A DNA stretch of 64,000 nt from Actinopolyspora lacussalsi subsp. righensis (GCF_900116555.1 NZ_FPAT01000010.1:1-64000); one strand, 5' to 3'. Counted from the stretch's first letter, positions 36,119 through 46,104 are shown. The notes: generated from the sequence alone by a model not told the origin. Made by a program: numbers and translations.

Positions 36119-37426
36119 GTGGAGCAATTCTTCGGCTTTATCCTCTACCCGGTGTCGTGGCTCCTCTGGGTCTGGCATCAGCTCTTCGGCGCCGTGTTCG
36201 GCCCGGATCAGGGCATCAGTTGGATACTCTCCGTCTTCTTCCTGGTGTTCACCCTGCGTGTGCTGCTGCTCAAGCCCGCGCTGAGCCAGATCCGCGCGGG
36301 GCGCAAGATGCAGAAGTTCGCCCCGCAGATGCAGAAGATCCGGGAGAAGTACAAGAACGACCGCCAGAAGATGGCGCAGGAGATGCAGAAGATGCAGTCC
36401 GAGCAGGGGGTCAACCCGCTCGGTGGTTGCCTTCCGGCGCTCGTGCAGATTCCGGTCTTTCTGAGCCTGTTCCACGTGCTGCGCGGGTTCGACCCCACTG
36501 AGGACAGCAACTTCGCCTTCGGCAGGGAGGGCGTCCAGTCCTTCGTCAACGCCGACATCTTCGGTGCCAAGCTCTCCAACTGGATCACCCAGTCCGAGCA
36601 GCAGTTGGAGCAGTTCGACACCACCCGCCCCGATATGATCATCGTGGGCATCCCGTTGATGATCGTCGCTTCGGTGGCCACCTACTTCACGATGCGAATG
36701 TCGATGAAGCGCCAGTCCGACGCGGCGATGGCCAATCCGCAGAGCGCGATGATGGGCAAGGTCATGATGTACCTCGCCCCGATCGGCGCCCTGGTCTCCG
36801 GCTGGTTCCTGCCGCTGGCGGTGCTGTTCTACTGGCTCGCCAACAACGTCTGGACCCTGGGGCAGCAGCACTTCCTCACCAACAAGGTGGACCGGGAGGA
36901 AGCGCGCCAGAAGGAGCAGGAGATCGCGGCCAAGAAGGAGGCCCCGCGCCCCAAGCCGGGACAGAAGCCGGATCGCGGCGGCAAGAAGGCTGTCGCGGAG
37001 CTCGACGAGGACGAGTCGGAGGAGGAGTCGGAGGAGGAGTCGCCCGACACCACGTCCGAGAACGGCACCAAGTCCGGTGATGGCTCCAAGACCGGCAGCG
37101 GCTCCAAATCCGGCGGTGGCTCCGCTGCCAAGAAGACGTCACAACGGACCAATGGTTCCAAGGCGGGGTCCAGTGCCAAGACCGGCTCCGGCTCCAAGAC
37201 GGGCTCTGGTTCCAAATCCGGCTCCAAGTCCGGCTCCGGGAACGCGAAGTCGGCCGCGGGCGCCAAATCCGGTGGTGGTTCGGGCGGTGGCTCGGAGAAC
37301 GGCGGCAAGTCCTCCGGCGGTTCCGGTGGTGGTTCGGGCAACAAGAAGGGCCAGCAGTCCAAGAGTCGTTCGGGTGGCTCTGGTAAGCAGTCGCCGGCGC
37401 AGCGGAGCCAGAAGAAGCGTCGCTGA
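36119..37426 (+). CDS. yidC: YidC/Oxa1 membrane insertase with long Gly/Ser/Lys tail
   Basis: 435 residues from GTG 36119. Insertase core with about five helices; the cytosolic hairpin MQKFAPQMQKIREKYKNDRQ and the LGGCLPALVQIPVFLSLFHV signature are clear. From about residue 285 the protein becomes acidic (DEDESEEESEEES) and then a low-complexity Gly/Ser/Lys array of about 120 residues (GSKSGSKSGSG-like units). The basic tail probably binds ribosomes. It is not in the rnpA-yidC context near oriC, so a second copy is possible. Confidence 0.9.
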   Translation: MEQFFGFILYPVSWLLWVWHQLFGAVFGPDQGISWILSVFFLVFTLRVLLLKPALSQIRAGRKMQKFAPQMQKIREKYKNDRQKMAQEMQKMQSEQGVNPLGGCLPALVQIPVFLSLFHVLRGFDPTEDSNFAFGREGVQSFVNADIFGAKLSNWITQSEQQLEQFDTTRPDMIIVGIPLMIVASVATYFTMRMSMKRQSDAAMANPQSAMMGKVMMYLAPIGALVSGWFLPLAVLFYWLANNVWTLGQQHFLTNKVDREEARQKEQEIAAKKEAPRPKPGQKPDRGGKKAVAELDEDESEEESEEESPDTTSENGTKSGDGSKTGSGSKSGGGSAAKKTSQRTNGSKAGSSAKTGSGSKTGSGSKSGSKSGSGNAKSAAGAKSGGGSGGGSENGGKSSGGSGGGSGNKKGQQSKSRSGGSGKQSPAQRSQKKRR

Positions 37427-37567
37427 AACCGTGACGTTCCCGAAACAGGTGAGGCACTGGGATCGGTGCCGCGATTGCGGGTAAAGTGCGTTTTACGTGG
37501 CCGGGAACCGATCACGGTTTCCGGCCGTTAATACGGGTGACGGCGCACGCACGCCCGGGAGGATGAC

Positions 37568-38371
37568 TTGCGCACAAGCAGCAACCCTGCGTTCAAGAAC
37601 CTGCCCAAGGGTGGGGGGTACGCGAACTTCAACTACGGCCAGCCCGCCGGTGCCTTCGGGACCGAGGGGCAGGCCCCCACCGCTCCGCAGCAGACCGGAC
37701 GGCCGCTGTCGATCGACGACATCGTGACCAAGACGGCCACCACGCTGGCGATCACGATCGGTACCGGTGCGGCCACCTACATCATCGGTGGTGCCGCTTC
37801 CTGGGGACTGGCGCTCCCGGCGGCGATCGTCGGGTTCGTACTGGCGTTGGTCAACATCTTCAAGAAGAAGGTGAGCCCGGCGCTGGTCATCGCCTACGCC
37901 GCCGTCGAGGGTGTGTTCCTCGGCGCGGTGAGCCATCTGTTCGCCACGATGGTGAACAACCCGGCCATCATCATGCAGGCCATCGCGGGCACCATGGGTG
38001 TGTTCGGGGCCATGCTGGTGGTCTACAAGACCGGTGCGATCCGGGTTACCCCGAAGCTGACCAAGTGGGTCATCGGCGCGGCGGCGGGTGCCTTCACGCT
38101 GATGCTGGTCAACCTGGTCGCCGGTTTCTTCGTCGAGGGCGGCCTCGGCATCCGCAGCAGCGACGGCGGTCTGCTCGCCATCGGCTTCAGCCTGCTGTGC
38201 ATCGGCATCGCCGCGTTCGTGTTCCTGCTGGACTTCGACGAGGCGGACCGCGCCATCAAGAGCGGTGTGGACGCCAGGTTCTCCTGGTACATCGCGTTCA
38301 GCCTGATGGTCACGCTGGTGTGGCTGTACCTGGAGATTCTGCGGTTGCTGTCCTACCTGCAGAACGACTAG
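37568..38371 (+). CDS. Bax inhibitor-1/YccA family membrane protein
   Basis: 267 residues from TTG 37568 behind CGGGAGG. A soluble N-terminus of about 45 residues (SSNPAFKNLPKGG typical of actinobacterial YccA) is followed by seven hydrophobic helices and an acidic loop FLLDFDEADRAIKSGVDA that is conserved in the family. Members are multi-pass proteins linked to ion leak and stress; the precise role is unknown. Confidence 0.88.
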   Translation: MRTSSNPAFKNLPKGGGYANFNYGQPAGAFGTEGQAPTAPQQTGRPLSIDDIVTKTATTLAITIGTGAATYIIGGAASWGLALPAAIVGFVLALVNIFKKKVSPALVIAYAAVEGVFLGAVSHLFATMVNNPAIIMQAIAGTMGVFGAMLVVYKTGAIRVTPKLTKWVIGAAAGAFTLMLVNLVAGFFVEGGLGIRSSDGGLLAIGFSLLCIGIAAFVFLLDFDEADRAIKSGVDARFSWYIAFSLMVTLVWLYLEILRLLSYLQND

Positions 38372-38485
38372 CGGGACTTCGCCGGTCCGGTCCTCGTGGG
38401 TGCCCGTTCGATGCGATCGGCACGGTGCCCGCGAGTCCCGCCCGGCAGGAGTTCCGGCGACCACGCGGGAGCTCAGCAGAACTGG

Positions 38486-38532
38486 AGCGGCGCCCGTCCC
38501 TTCCGCATCGGCGGAGGACGGGCGCCGCTTTT
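38486..38532 (+). terminator. Rho-independent terminator
   Basis: Perfect 14-bp stem AGCGGCGCCCGTCC/GGACGGGCGCCGCT with a 16-base loop, followed by TTTT. Confidence 0.88.
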
Positions 38533-38620
38533 CGTGACCGCGAACGGCACCGGTCGTGACCGCGAACGGCACCGGTCGTGACCGCGAACGGCACCGGTCG
38601 TGACCGCGAACGGCACCGGT
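38533..38620. repeat. Perfect 22-bp tandem repeat, four units
   Basis: Four exact copies of CGTGACCGCGAACGGCAC followed by CGGT, abutting with no spacers, directly after the terminator and before the thiolase stop. Each ends in the palindrome ACCGGT. Exactness implies recent expansion or selection. Confidence 0.92.
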
Positions 38621-38685
38621 AGCCGTTTCCGCGGCACGGCCCGGCGGCCGCGGCTCGCCCCGTGACGAGCCGCGCCCGTCAGTTG

Positions 38686-39906
38686 TCAGCTGAGCCGTTC
38701 CAGCACCATGGCCATTCCCTGACCACCGCCGACGCACATCGTCTCCAGCCCGAACTGCTTGTCGTGGTACCGCAGCGAGTTCAGCAGCGTGGTCGTGATC
38801 CGCGCGCCGGTCATGCCGAACGGGTGACCCACGGCGATGGCACCACCGTTGACGTTGAGCTTGTCCAACGGGATTCCCAGCTCCTGGTAGGACGGAATCA
38901 CCTGGGCCGCGAACGCCTCGTTGATCTCGACGAGATCCATGTCACCGATGCCCATGCCCGCCCGGCCGAGCGCCTGCCGGGAGGCCTCCACCGGGCCCAG
39001 CCCCATGATCTCCGGGGAGAGCGCCGTCACGCCGGTGGAAACGATCCGGGCCAGCGGGGTCAGGCCGAGCTGTTCCGCCTTGCGGTCACTCATGATCACC
39101 AGCGCGGCCGCGCCGTCGTTGAGCGGGCAGGCGTTGCCCGCCGTGATCCGCCCGTCGGGACGGAACACCGGCTTGAGACCCGACACCGCGTCCTTGGTCA
39201 CCCCGGCACGCGGGCTGTCGTCGGTGTCCACGACCGCTCCGGAGGGTGTGGTGACCGGAGTGATCTCCCGGGACCAGAACCCGTTCGCGGTGGCCTTCTC
39301 CGCGAGGTTCTGCGAACGCACCCCGAACTCGTCCATCTCGTCCCTGCCGATGCCCTTGGCGAGCGCCAGGTTCTCCGCCGTCTGACCCATCGGGATGTAG
39401 ACGTCGGGGAGTTCGCCGAACTCCCGCGGGTCCACCCATTCGGCGGCGCCGTTCTCGGCGGTCTGCTGGGTGCGCTGCTGCGCCCGGTCGAACACCGGGT
39501 TGGCGGTGTCCGGCAGTGAATCCGAGTTCCCCTTCGCGAAGCGGGAAACCGCCTCCACACCCCCGCTGATGAACACGTCGCCCTCGCCCGCCTTGATGGC
39601 GTGCATGGCCATTCGGGTCGTCTGCAGGCTGGACGAGCAGTAGCGGGTGACCGTCGTTCCGGGCAGGTGGTCGTGGCCGAGCAGCGTGGCGACCACGCGT
39701 CCCATGTTGTAGCCCTGCTCGCCGCCGGGCAGTCCGCAGCCGAGCATCAGGTCGTCGATCTCGCCTGGATCGAGTTCGGGGACCTTGTCCAGCGCGGCCC
39801 GCACGATCTGTGCCGAGAGATCGTCCGGACGCATGTCCAGTAGTGATCCCTTGCCCGCGCGTCCGATGGGGGAGCGGGCGGTCGCGACGATGACTGCTTC
39901 GGTCAT
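38686..39906 (-). CDS. Acetyl-CoA acetyltransferase (thiolase)
   Basis: 406 residues from ATG 39906. Catalytic Cys90 in VTRYCSSSLQT, the acyl pocket VEAVSRF, active-site GHPFGMTGAR and the second Cys in MCVGGGQGMAM. It catalyses thiolytic cleavage or condensation of acyl-CoA in beta-oxidation. Position next to the SGNH hydrolase and cbs matches fadA3 (Rv1074c) of M. tuberculosis. Confidence 0.93.
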   Translation of the reverse strand: MTEAVIVATARSPIGRAGKGSLLDMRPDDLSAQIVRAALDKVPELDPGEIDDLMLGCGLPGGEQGYNMGRVVATLLGHDHLPGTTVTRYCSSSLQTTRMAMHAIKAGEGDVFISGGVEAVSRFAKGNSDSLPDTANPVFDRAQQRTQQTAENGAAEWVDPREFGELPDVYIPMGQTAENLALAKGIGRDEMDEFGVRSQNLAEKATANGFWSREITPVTTPSGAVVDTDDSPRAGVTKDAVSGLKPVFRPDGRITAGNACPLNDGAAALVIMSDRKAEQLGLTPLARIVSTGVTALSPEIMGLGPVEASRQALGRAGMGIGDMDLVEINEAFAAQVIPSYQELGIPLDKLNVNGGAIAVGHPFGMTGARITTTLLNSLRYHDKQFGLETMCVGGGQGMAMVLERLS

Positions 39907-40124
39907 GGTGGGAACTCCTTCGCGGTCGCTGTGTTTGTTTCGGAACGATTCCCGTGACGTGTTCGAGCCACGCACGGTGGAATGTGCTCACCCTAGGGGC
40001 CTACCCGCTGTTCTCGCGGTGATAGCGCTCACAACAACGCCATACCGACTGGATGGTACGCCTGCACATCACCCGAAAACAGCTGACGAGGTCATGTCGG
40101 CGCGGTTTGCCGGGGTGGTGCTGT

Positions 40125-40233
40125 GGCGGAACCTCACGGGCCGTCTCGCTGCGGGATCCTCGACATCGAGTAGTTACTACGCCACGTCGAGGCTGTCCTC
40201 GCGAGACGACCCGTGAGAACCCGCTGCGGTGCC
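40125..40233 (+). repeat. Intergenic hairpin repeat family 1, copy G
   Basis: Its first 100 bases equal copy A exactly. Followed by the linker (GCGGGAGTGGTGGGAGTTCGG at about 40262) and family 2 copy f, giving a composite of about 205 bases between two minus-strand genes. Confidence 0.92.
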
Positions 40234-40297
40234 GACTGCGTGGGTGGTCGGGGTTCGGCCCGCGGGAGTGGTGGGAGTTCGGTTCGGGGCTCAGCGG

Positions 40298-40329
40298 CGC
40301 GGCGATTTCGTGGGAAATTTACGCCGCCC
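40298..40329 (+). repeat. Short palindrome family 2, copy f
   Basis: CGGCGATTTCGTGGGAAATTTACGCCG region, almost identical to copy a, at the same distance from its family 1 partner. Confidence 0.76.
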
Positions 40330-40413
40330 GAACGGGAACCGACCACGTTCCTGGACACCCCGCGTGCGCCGCTCCGGGGACCGGGGCGGTTCATGAGCGG
40401 GTGAGTTCCCGGC

Positions 40414-41328
40414 TCAGTTCTCGGCGCGGTGGCCCCATCGCAGGTTCAACCGGGCCACGAACCGGCGGGTCGGTCTGCGGGCCTCGACCGCCGCCGAACG
40501 GGCCGGAGCCTTGGGCACCGGCACACCGGCCCAGGCGCCGATCGCGTCGCACAGTGTCGGCAGCAGCAGTTCGGCGGCCATCTCGTACCCGGCGGCGGAG
40601 GGGTGGAACCGGTCCGGTCCGAACAGCTCCACCGGCCGGGTCAGGAACTCGGGGGAGAGCAGGTCGGCCAGCGGTACGGCATGACCTCCGGAACGTTCCA
40701 CCGCCCGCCGCTGTTCGGTCGCCAGGGTGAGGCTCCTCCTGCGGACGACCGAACGCAGCGGCTGCGGGATGGGGCGGACCACTCCGAGGTCCGGACAGGT
40801 TCCCACGACCACCGCCACCCCCTCCTCGGTCAACCGGGCCACCCCCTGCTCCAGCAGTCCCGTGCTCGCGCTCACCGGTATGCGGGTAGTCACGTCGTTG
40901 GCGCCGATCAGCACCAGCGCCAACCGGGGCGGTCGCCGGAGCACCTCGTCGATCTGCGCCTCCAGCCCCCTCGTGGTCGAGCCCACGACCGCGTGCGTGC
41001 GCAACAGCACCGGGCGTTCCAGTTCCTCGGACAGCCCGCTCGCCAGCCGTACCCCGGGCAGCTCCGTCGCCACCTCGACGCCGAGCCCGGCGGCCGAGGA
41101 ATCACCCAGCACGGCGAACTCCAGCGGCGGTATCGCGGCCCCCGCTCCGCCACCGAAATGTTCGGGACAGTACGTCCCGTCCGCGTTCAGGGGGCCGTTG
41201 CCGGGCGGGCCGATGACCCGCCTGGCGTATCTCGACTGTTCGTTGAGCAGGCCGTATGCCGCGCCGGACAGTCCGCCCACGGAAGCGGTGCCGACGGCGG
41301 CCAACCGCAGCAGTCGCGCAGCGATCAT
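40414..41328 (-). CDS. Secreted or membrane-anchored SGNH/GDSL hydrolase
   Basis: 304 residues from ATG 41328 behind GGGAGG. An N-terminal hydrophobic segment (LLRLAAVGTASVGGLSGAAY) may be a signal anchor. SGNH blocks: FAVLGDSSAAGLG (Ser), the Gly in block II, LVLIGANDVT (Asn) and DRFHPSAAGYEM (Asp and His). It is probably a lipase or esterase. Orthologous by place to Rv1075c, upstream and divergent from cbs. Confidence 0.9.
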   Translation of the reverse strand: MIAARLLRLAAVGTASVGGLSGAAYGLLNEQSRYARRVIGPPGNGPLNADGTYCPEHFGGGAGAAIPPLEFAVLGDSSAAGLGVEVATELPGVRLASGLSEELERPVLLRTHAVVGSTTRGLEAQIDEVLRRPPRLALVLIGANDVTTRIPVSASTGLLEQGVARLTEEGVAVVVGTCPDLGVVRPIPQPLRSVVRRRSLTLATEQRRAVERSGGHAVPLADLLSPEFLTRPVELFGPDRFHPSAAGYEMAAELLLPTLCDAIGAWAGVPVPKAPARSAAVEARRPTRRFVARLNLRWGHRAEN

Positions 41329-41689
41329 CGTTGCCTCCCCGACTCTCGCGGACGCCTCGGACACCGCTCTGCCGAATGGTCACTCCGTTCGGGCGAAGTC
41401 GCATGTCCGGGGAGCCCGGTTCCCGTCCGGTTGGGCTTGCCGAACCCGGAGAAGGTTCCGTAACCCGAATATCGTTCGTCACGAGCGAATGGTTAATGAG
41501 CGTCGAGCGGGCGAACGGGTGAAAATCGCCTGAACAACGGGTCCGCGCGGCTCGCGAATCACCTACCCCGCCGAGAGCGCGGTGCGGCCGATGGGGAGAC
41601 TGCGGGTGGGCAGTTTTGGCCCCGGGAGAATTCGTGCGGATCCGCGGCGCGGCCGCACGGCACACGGTTGATACGAGGAAGGAACCGCC
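41329..41689. other. Divergent promoter region between the SGNH hydrolase and cbs
   Basis: About 360 bases with no supported ORF. A short dyad, TTCGTCACGAGCGAA, lies at about 41475-41490 in a slightly AT-richer patch and could be an operator. Confidence 0.35.
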
Positions 41690-43057
41690 GTGGACTACGT
41701 GGAGCACGTGGCCGATCTTGTTGGTGACACACCGTTGGTGCGGCTGAACTCACTGACAAAGCCCGGGAACGCCCGGGTGCTGGTCAAAGTCGAATACTTC
41801 AATCCCGGCGGCAGCGTCAAGGACCGGATCGCCGAGCGCATGATCGAGGCCGCCGAGGAGTCGGGGGAACTCCCGCCGGGAGGCACCATCGTGGAGCCCA
41901 CCTCGGGCAACACCGGTGTCGGGCTGGCTATGATCGCACAGCGCAAGGGCTACCGCTGCGTGTTCGTCTGCCCGGACAAGGTCAGCGAGGACAAGCGCAA
42001 CGTCCTGGAGGCCTACGGTGCCGAGGTCGTCGTGTGCCCGACCGCGGTGCCACCCGAGCACGAGGACTCCTACTACAGCGTCTCCGACCGGCTGGCGGCG
42101 CAGGACGGCTACTGGAAACCCAACCAGTACGACAATCCCGCCAATCCCGAGTCGCACTACCACTCGACCGGTCCGGAGATCTGGAACCAGACCGAGGGGG
42201 GCGTGACGCACTTCGTCGCGGGGATCGGTACCGGTGGCACGATCTCCGGTATCGGGCGCTACCTCAAGGAGGTCTCGGAGGGGCGGGTCCGCATCGTCGG
42301 CGCCGATCCCGAGGGCTCGGTCTACTCCGGCGGACACGGGCGTCCCTACCTGGTCGAGGGCGTCGGCGAGGACTTCTGGCCGAACACCTACGACCGCGAG
42401 ATCTGCGACGAGATCATCTCCGTCTCCGACGGGGACTCCTTCCGGATGACCAGGGAACTGGCTCGGCAGGAGGCGCTGCTGGTCGGGGGGTCCTGCGGCA
42501 TGGCCGTGGTGGCGGCGCTGCGACTGGCGGAACGCGTCGATCCCGAGGACGTGATCGTGGTGATGCTGCCCGACAGCGGGCGCGGTTACCTCACCAAGGT
42601 CTTCAACGACTCCTGGATGGCCTCCTACGGATTCCTCCCCCCGGGGCACAGTGGCGGTTCGATCGGGGACGTCCTCCGGCGCAAGGACGGCACCATACCC
42701 GAACTGGTGCACGTACATCCGAACGAGACGGTCGCCGAGGCTGTGGCGATCCTTCGCGAGTTCAGCGTGTCCCAGATGCCGGTGGTAAAGGCCGAGCCCC
42801 CGGTCATGGCGGCCGAGGTCGCGGGCGCGATCAACGAGCGCGACCTGCTGGACGAGCTGTTCGCGGGCAGGGCCAACCTGGCCGACCGGGTCGAGACCCA
42901 CATGTCGCCGCGGCTGCCCACGATCGGAGCCGGTGAGGACATCAACTCGGCCATGCGGGCGCTCAAGAACGCCGACGGTGCGATGGTGCTGGTCGACGGC
43001 AAACCGGCCGGAGTCGTCACCAGGCAGGACGTGCTCGCCTTCATCGCGGGGCGCTGA
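41690..43057 (+). CDS. cbs: Cystathionine beta-synthase
   Basis: 455 residues from GTG 41690. The PLP fold has Lys44 in NPGGSVKDRIAERM, the phosphate-binding TSGNTG and GIGTGGTISGIG. A C-terminal CBS-domain pair (about residues 335-455, VHPNETVAEAVAIL and MSPRLPTIGAGEDI) may sense adenosine ligands. No heme-binding N-terminal extension. It condenses serine and homocysteine; with metB downstream it gives transsulfuration. Ortholog of Rv1077 by synteny. Confidence 0.93.
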   Translation: MDYVEHVADLVGDTPLVRLNSLTKPGNARVLVKVEYFNPGGSVKDRIAERMIEAAEESGELPPGGTIVEPTSGNTGVGLAMIAQRKGYRCVFVCPDKVSEDKRNVLEAYGAEVVVCPTAVPPEHEDSYYSVSDRLAAQDGYWKPNQYDNPANPESHYHSTGPEIWNQTEGGVTHFVAGIGTGGTISGIGRYLKEVSEGRVRIVGADPEGSVYSGGHGRPYLVEGVGEDFWPNTYDREICDEIISVSDGDSFRMTRELARQEALLVGGSCGMAVVAALRLAERVDPEDVIVVMLPDSGRGYLTKVFNDSWMASYGFLPPGHSGGSIGDVLRRKDGTIPELVHVHPNETVAEAVAILREFSVSQMPVVKAEPPVMAAEVAGAINERDLLDELFAGRANLADRVETHMSPRLPTIGAGEDINSAMRALKNADGAMVLVDGKPAGVVTRQDVLAFIAGR

Positions 43058-43270
43058 CCGGAGTGCTTCCCGGCGGGTTGTTCGGATCGGGAACGACCGG
43101 TCACACGGCTCGGAGCGCCTCGTTCTCCCGGGCAACCCGCTTTCGGTGGATACGTGCTGTGCTGGGAATATCGAAGTGCTGTTACACGGTGACCCCTGCG
43201 TCCGAGTGTTGTCGGATACCGTAGGTCCCGTACACGCCCAGGTTCACGCCCAAGGGGGTAGGAAAACCCG

Positions 43271-44734
43271 ATGAGCTCTCCGCAATCACCCGAAGGTGGT
43301 AACCAGGAGGAGCGGCAGCCGGATTCGTCCTTCGAACAGCAGTCCGGCAACGCCGAGGCCGACGCGTCCACCCCGGACTCGACACAGAAGATCTCCTCGC
43401 GGATGAATCCGCAGGAGACGGAGCAGCCGGAGAGCGGGCAACAGGGCGATCGGAGTTCCGGCGCGGATTCGACGCAGGTCGTCAATCCCGCGCAGGCCAT
43501 GCAGCAGATGGAACAGTCCCCGCAGCCACAGCCACAGCAGGAGGGCGGGACCACCCAGGTCGTTCCGCCGTCCATGCAGCAGCCGCAGCCGATGTACGAA
43601 CAACCCGGCCTGGGGGGACAGCCGTCCGGTGGTTTCGCGACGCAGCCGCCGAGTGCGCAACCACCCCAGATGCCGGGACAACCCGGTATGCCCGGGCAAC
43701 CTCCCGGACAGCAGGCCATGCCGGGGCAGGTCCCCGGTCAGCCGCCGCAGATGCCCGGGCAGCAACCCGGTGGTCACCCGGGGATGCCCGGCACACCCAG
43801 CGGTGGGTTCCCGGCACAGCAGCCACCGCCGCCGGGACAGCCCGGGCCGTTCGGCGCGCCGCCGCAGCAGCCGGGGCAGCCGTCCGGTGGCACCCAGTCC
43901 GGGGCGGTCGTCCCGGTAGGACCTCCGGTGGAGTGGGGCGACCGCGCGAAGAGCTACCTCGTCGACGGCATCGCCCCCGGCGTGGTTTACGGCATCATCT
44001 ACGCGATCGCCATGGCCATGGTGCTCGGTGGCACTGCCAGCAGCGTTTCCAGTGGCGGGACGAGCGGCGGTGGTGCCGCCGCGTTCGGCGGAATACTGAT
44101 GTTCCTCGCCTCGCTCGGGCTGCTCGGCTTCATGATCTGGAACTCCGGTTACAAGCAGGGCACCACCGGGCAGTCCCTCGGCCGCGGCTACGCCAAGACC
44201 ATGCTGATCAGCGAGGCCACCGGCAGGCCGGTCGGCTTCGGCTACGCCTTCCTGCGCCAGCTCTGCCACATCGTCGACGGCCTTCCGCTCGGCATCGGTT
44301 TCCTGGCGCCGCTGTGGGAACCCAAGAACCAGACCTGGGCCGACAAGATCATGAGCACGGTCGTCGTCCCCGCCGCTCCGGCCGGACCCGGTGGTCCCGG
44401 CGGCCAACCCGGTATGCCCGGCCAACCCGGCATGGCTCCCGGACAGCAGTACGCCCAGCCCTACGGCCAGCCCTATCCGGGGCAGCCCGGTCAGCCCATG
44501 CCAGGTCAGCCGATGCCCGGTCAACCCGCCCCGGGCCAGCAGCCCATGCCCGGTCAGCCGATGCCGGGGCAACCCATGCCCGGACAACAACCCGCACCGG
44601 GGCAGCCGCCGCAGCAGGGACCGCCCCAGCAAGGGCCCCCGCAGCAGGGTCAGCAGCCCATGCCCGGCCAGCCCTACGGTCCGCCACCCGGTGGGTACCC
44701 GCCCCAGCCGCCCGGACAGCCACCGCAGTGGTGA
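43271..44734 (+). CDS. Proline-rich antigen-like protein with RDD membrane domain (Pra)
   Basis: 487 residues. An acidic Ser/Glu/Gln N-terminus, a Pro/Gln/Gly-rich region of about 130 residues ([13 protein letters not shown]-like repeats), an RDD domain with three helices (about residues 225-365; [20 protein letters not shown] and [20 protein letters not shown]), then a second Pro/Gln/Gly-rich tail of about 120 residues. Resembles Pra (Rv1078). Role unknown, probably cell-envelope. The repeats are prone to slippage. Confidence 0.88.
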   Translation: MSSPQSPEGGNQEERQPDSSFEQQSGNAEADASTPDSTQKISSRMNPQETEQPESGQQGDRSSGADSTQVVNPAQAMQQMEQSPQPQPQQEGGTTQVVPPSMQQPQPMYEQPGLGGQPSGGFATQPPSAQPPQMPGQPGMPGQPPGQQAMPGQVPGQPPQMPGQQPGGHPGMPGTPSGGFPAQQPPPPGQPGPFGAPPQQPGQPSGGTQSGAVVPVGPPVEWGDRAKSYLVDGIAPGVVYGIIYAIAMAMVLGGTASSVSSGGTSGGGAAAFGGILMFLASLGLLGFMIWNSGYKQGTTGQSLGRGYAKTMLISEATGRPVGFGYAFLRQLCHIVDGLPLGIGFLAPLWEPKNQTWADKIMSTVVVPAAPAGPGGPGGQPGMPGQPGMAPGQQYAQPYGQPYPGQPGQPMPGQPMPGQPAPGQQPMPGQPMPGQPMPGQQPAPGQPPQQGPPQQGPPQQGQQPMPGQPYGPPPGGYPPQPPGQPPQW

Positions 44735-44782
44735 GTGGACCGTCGGCACCGATCCCAGTCGGCCCACTCCCGTAGTTCGCAT

Positions 44783-44838
44783 GAGATTCGCGGGCGTGTC
44801 ACTCCGTGCGCGGAGTGAGGGCGCCCGCGAATCTCGTT
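44783..44838 (+). terminator. Long nested hairpin between pra and metB
   Basis: Outer stem GAGATTCGCGGGCG/CGCCCGCGAATCTC (14 bp) encloses an inner CACTCCG-TGCG-CGGAGTG stem; only CGTT follows. It is probably a terminator or barrier after pra. Confidence 0.7.
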
Positions 44839-44931
44839 CCGCCACGGTCTCGGACCGGCGCGGTGTGTGGGCTCGTTCACCTCCCGTGAGCGCGTGCCGC
44901 ATTCCGAAGGGCTACGAGTAGGGTTCCGGGC

Positions 44932-46071
44932 ATGACCGACGGTTTCGCCACTCGCGCCATCCACGCGGGGCAGCACCCCGACAGTTCGACCGGCTCCGTG
45001 ATTCCGCCGATTCACGCGACCTCGACCTACGCCCAGGACGGCGTCGGAAACCAGCGAGCGGGCTACGAGTACTCCCGCACCGGCAACCCCACCCGCACCA
45101 CGCTGGAGGAGTGCCTGGCCGCGCTGGAATCGGGGCGCTACGCACGGGCCTTCTCCTCCGGGATGGCCGCCACCGACGCGGTGCTGCGCGGTGTGCTGCG
45201 TCCCGGTGATCACCTGGTCATCCCAGATGACGCCTACGGCGGGACGTTCCGCCTGATCGACAAGGTGTTGACCGGGTGGGGAGTCGACTACACCCCCGTC
45301 CGCGTGTCCGATGTGGACGAGGTTCGTGCGGCGATCCGGCACAACACCAAGGTCCTGTGGGTGGAGTCGCCCACCAACCCGCTGCTCAACATCGCCGATC
45401 TGGCCGCCCTGGCCGAGCTCGCGGCCGAGACCTCCACGCGACTCGTCGTGGACAACACGTTCGCCTCGCCCTACCTGCAGCAGCCGCTGTCGTTGGGGGC
45501 CGACGTGGTGGTGCACTCCACCACGAAGTACCTCGGCGGTCACTCCGATGTGGTCGGTGGTGCCGTGGTCACCTCCGACGAGGAGATCGCTTCCGGAATC
45601 GCGTTCCTGCAGAACACCGTGGGCGCGGTTCCCGGGCCGTTCGACGCGTGGCTCACACTGCGCGGCATCAAGACCCTGGCGGCGCGGATGGAGCAGCACA
45701 GCGCCAACGCGGCCAGGATCGCCGCGGCGTTGCGGGAACACCCCAAGGTCACCAGGGTGTTCTACCCTGGGCTTCCGGAACACCCCGGCCACGAGGTCGC
45801 GGCGCGGCAGATGCGGCTGTTCGGTGGGATGGTGTCGTTCACCCACGCCGACGGGGAACAGGCCGCCGTGGACGTCTGCGCCCGCACCCGGTTGTTCACC
45901 CTGGCCGAGTCACTGGGCGGGGTGGAGTCGTTGATCGAACACCCAGGCAGGATGACCCACGCGAGCACGGCGGGATCGCTGTTGCAGGTGCCCGCCGAGC
46001 TGGTCCGGGTCTCCGCGGGGATCGAGGACGTCGACGACCTGCTGCGGGACCTGCTCGCCGCCCTGGAGTGA
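44932..46071 (+). CDS. metB: Cystathionine gamma-synthase/lyase
   Basis: 379 residues. PLP Lys199 in VVVHSTTKYLGGHSDVVGG; YEYSRTGNPTR, SSGMAAT and VESPTNPLLNIADL are typical of the Cys/Met metabolism PLP family. It may make cystathionine from an activated homoserine or cleave it to cysteine; actinobacterial members often do both. Orthologous by position to Rv1079. Confidence 0.93.
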   Translation: MTDGFATRAIHAGQHPDSSTGSVIPPIHATSTYAQDGVGNQRAGYEYSRTGNPTRTTLEECLAALESGRYARAFSSGMAATDAVLRGVLRPGDHLVIPDDAYGGTFRLIDKVLTGWGVDYTPVRVSDVDEVRAAIRHNTKVLWVESPTNPLLNIADLAALAELAAETSTRLVVDNTFASPYLQQPLSLGADVVVHSTTKYLGGHSDVVGGAVVTSDEEIASGIAFLQNTVGAVPGPFDAWLTLRGIKTLAARMEQHSANAARIAAALREHPKVTRVFYPGLPEHPGHEVAARQMRLFGGMVSFTHADGEQAAVDVCARTRLFTLAESLGGVESLIEHPGRMTHASTAGSLLQVPAELVRVSAGIEDVDDLLRDLLAALE

Positions 46072-46072
46072 C

Positions 46073-46096
46073 GCCGCACCGCTGGGGCGGTGCGGC
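46073..46096 (+). terminator. Hairpin immediately after metB
   Basis: GCCGCACCGC-TGGG-GCGGTGCGGC, a perfect 10-bp stem two bases after the stop codon, without a T tract. Confidence 0.65.
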
Positions 46097-46104
46097 GCGG
46101 GCCG

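Noticed and set aside
38533-38620. 22-bp tandem units as a CRISPR array
   Set aside because: Units abut directly with no spacers and have no repeat-type hairpin.
43600-44730. Long minus-strand and alternate-frame ORFs over the Pra gene
   Set aside because: Pro/Gly/Gln-rich repeats leave all frames open; the RDD domain fixes the plus-strand frame from 43271.
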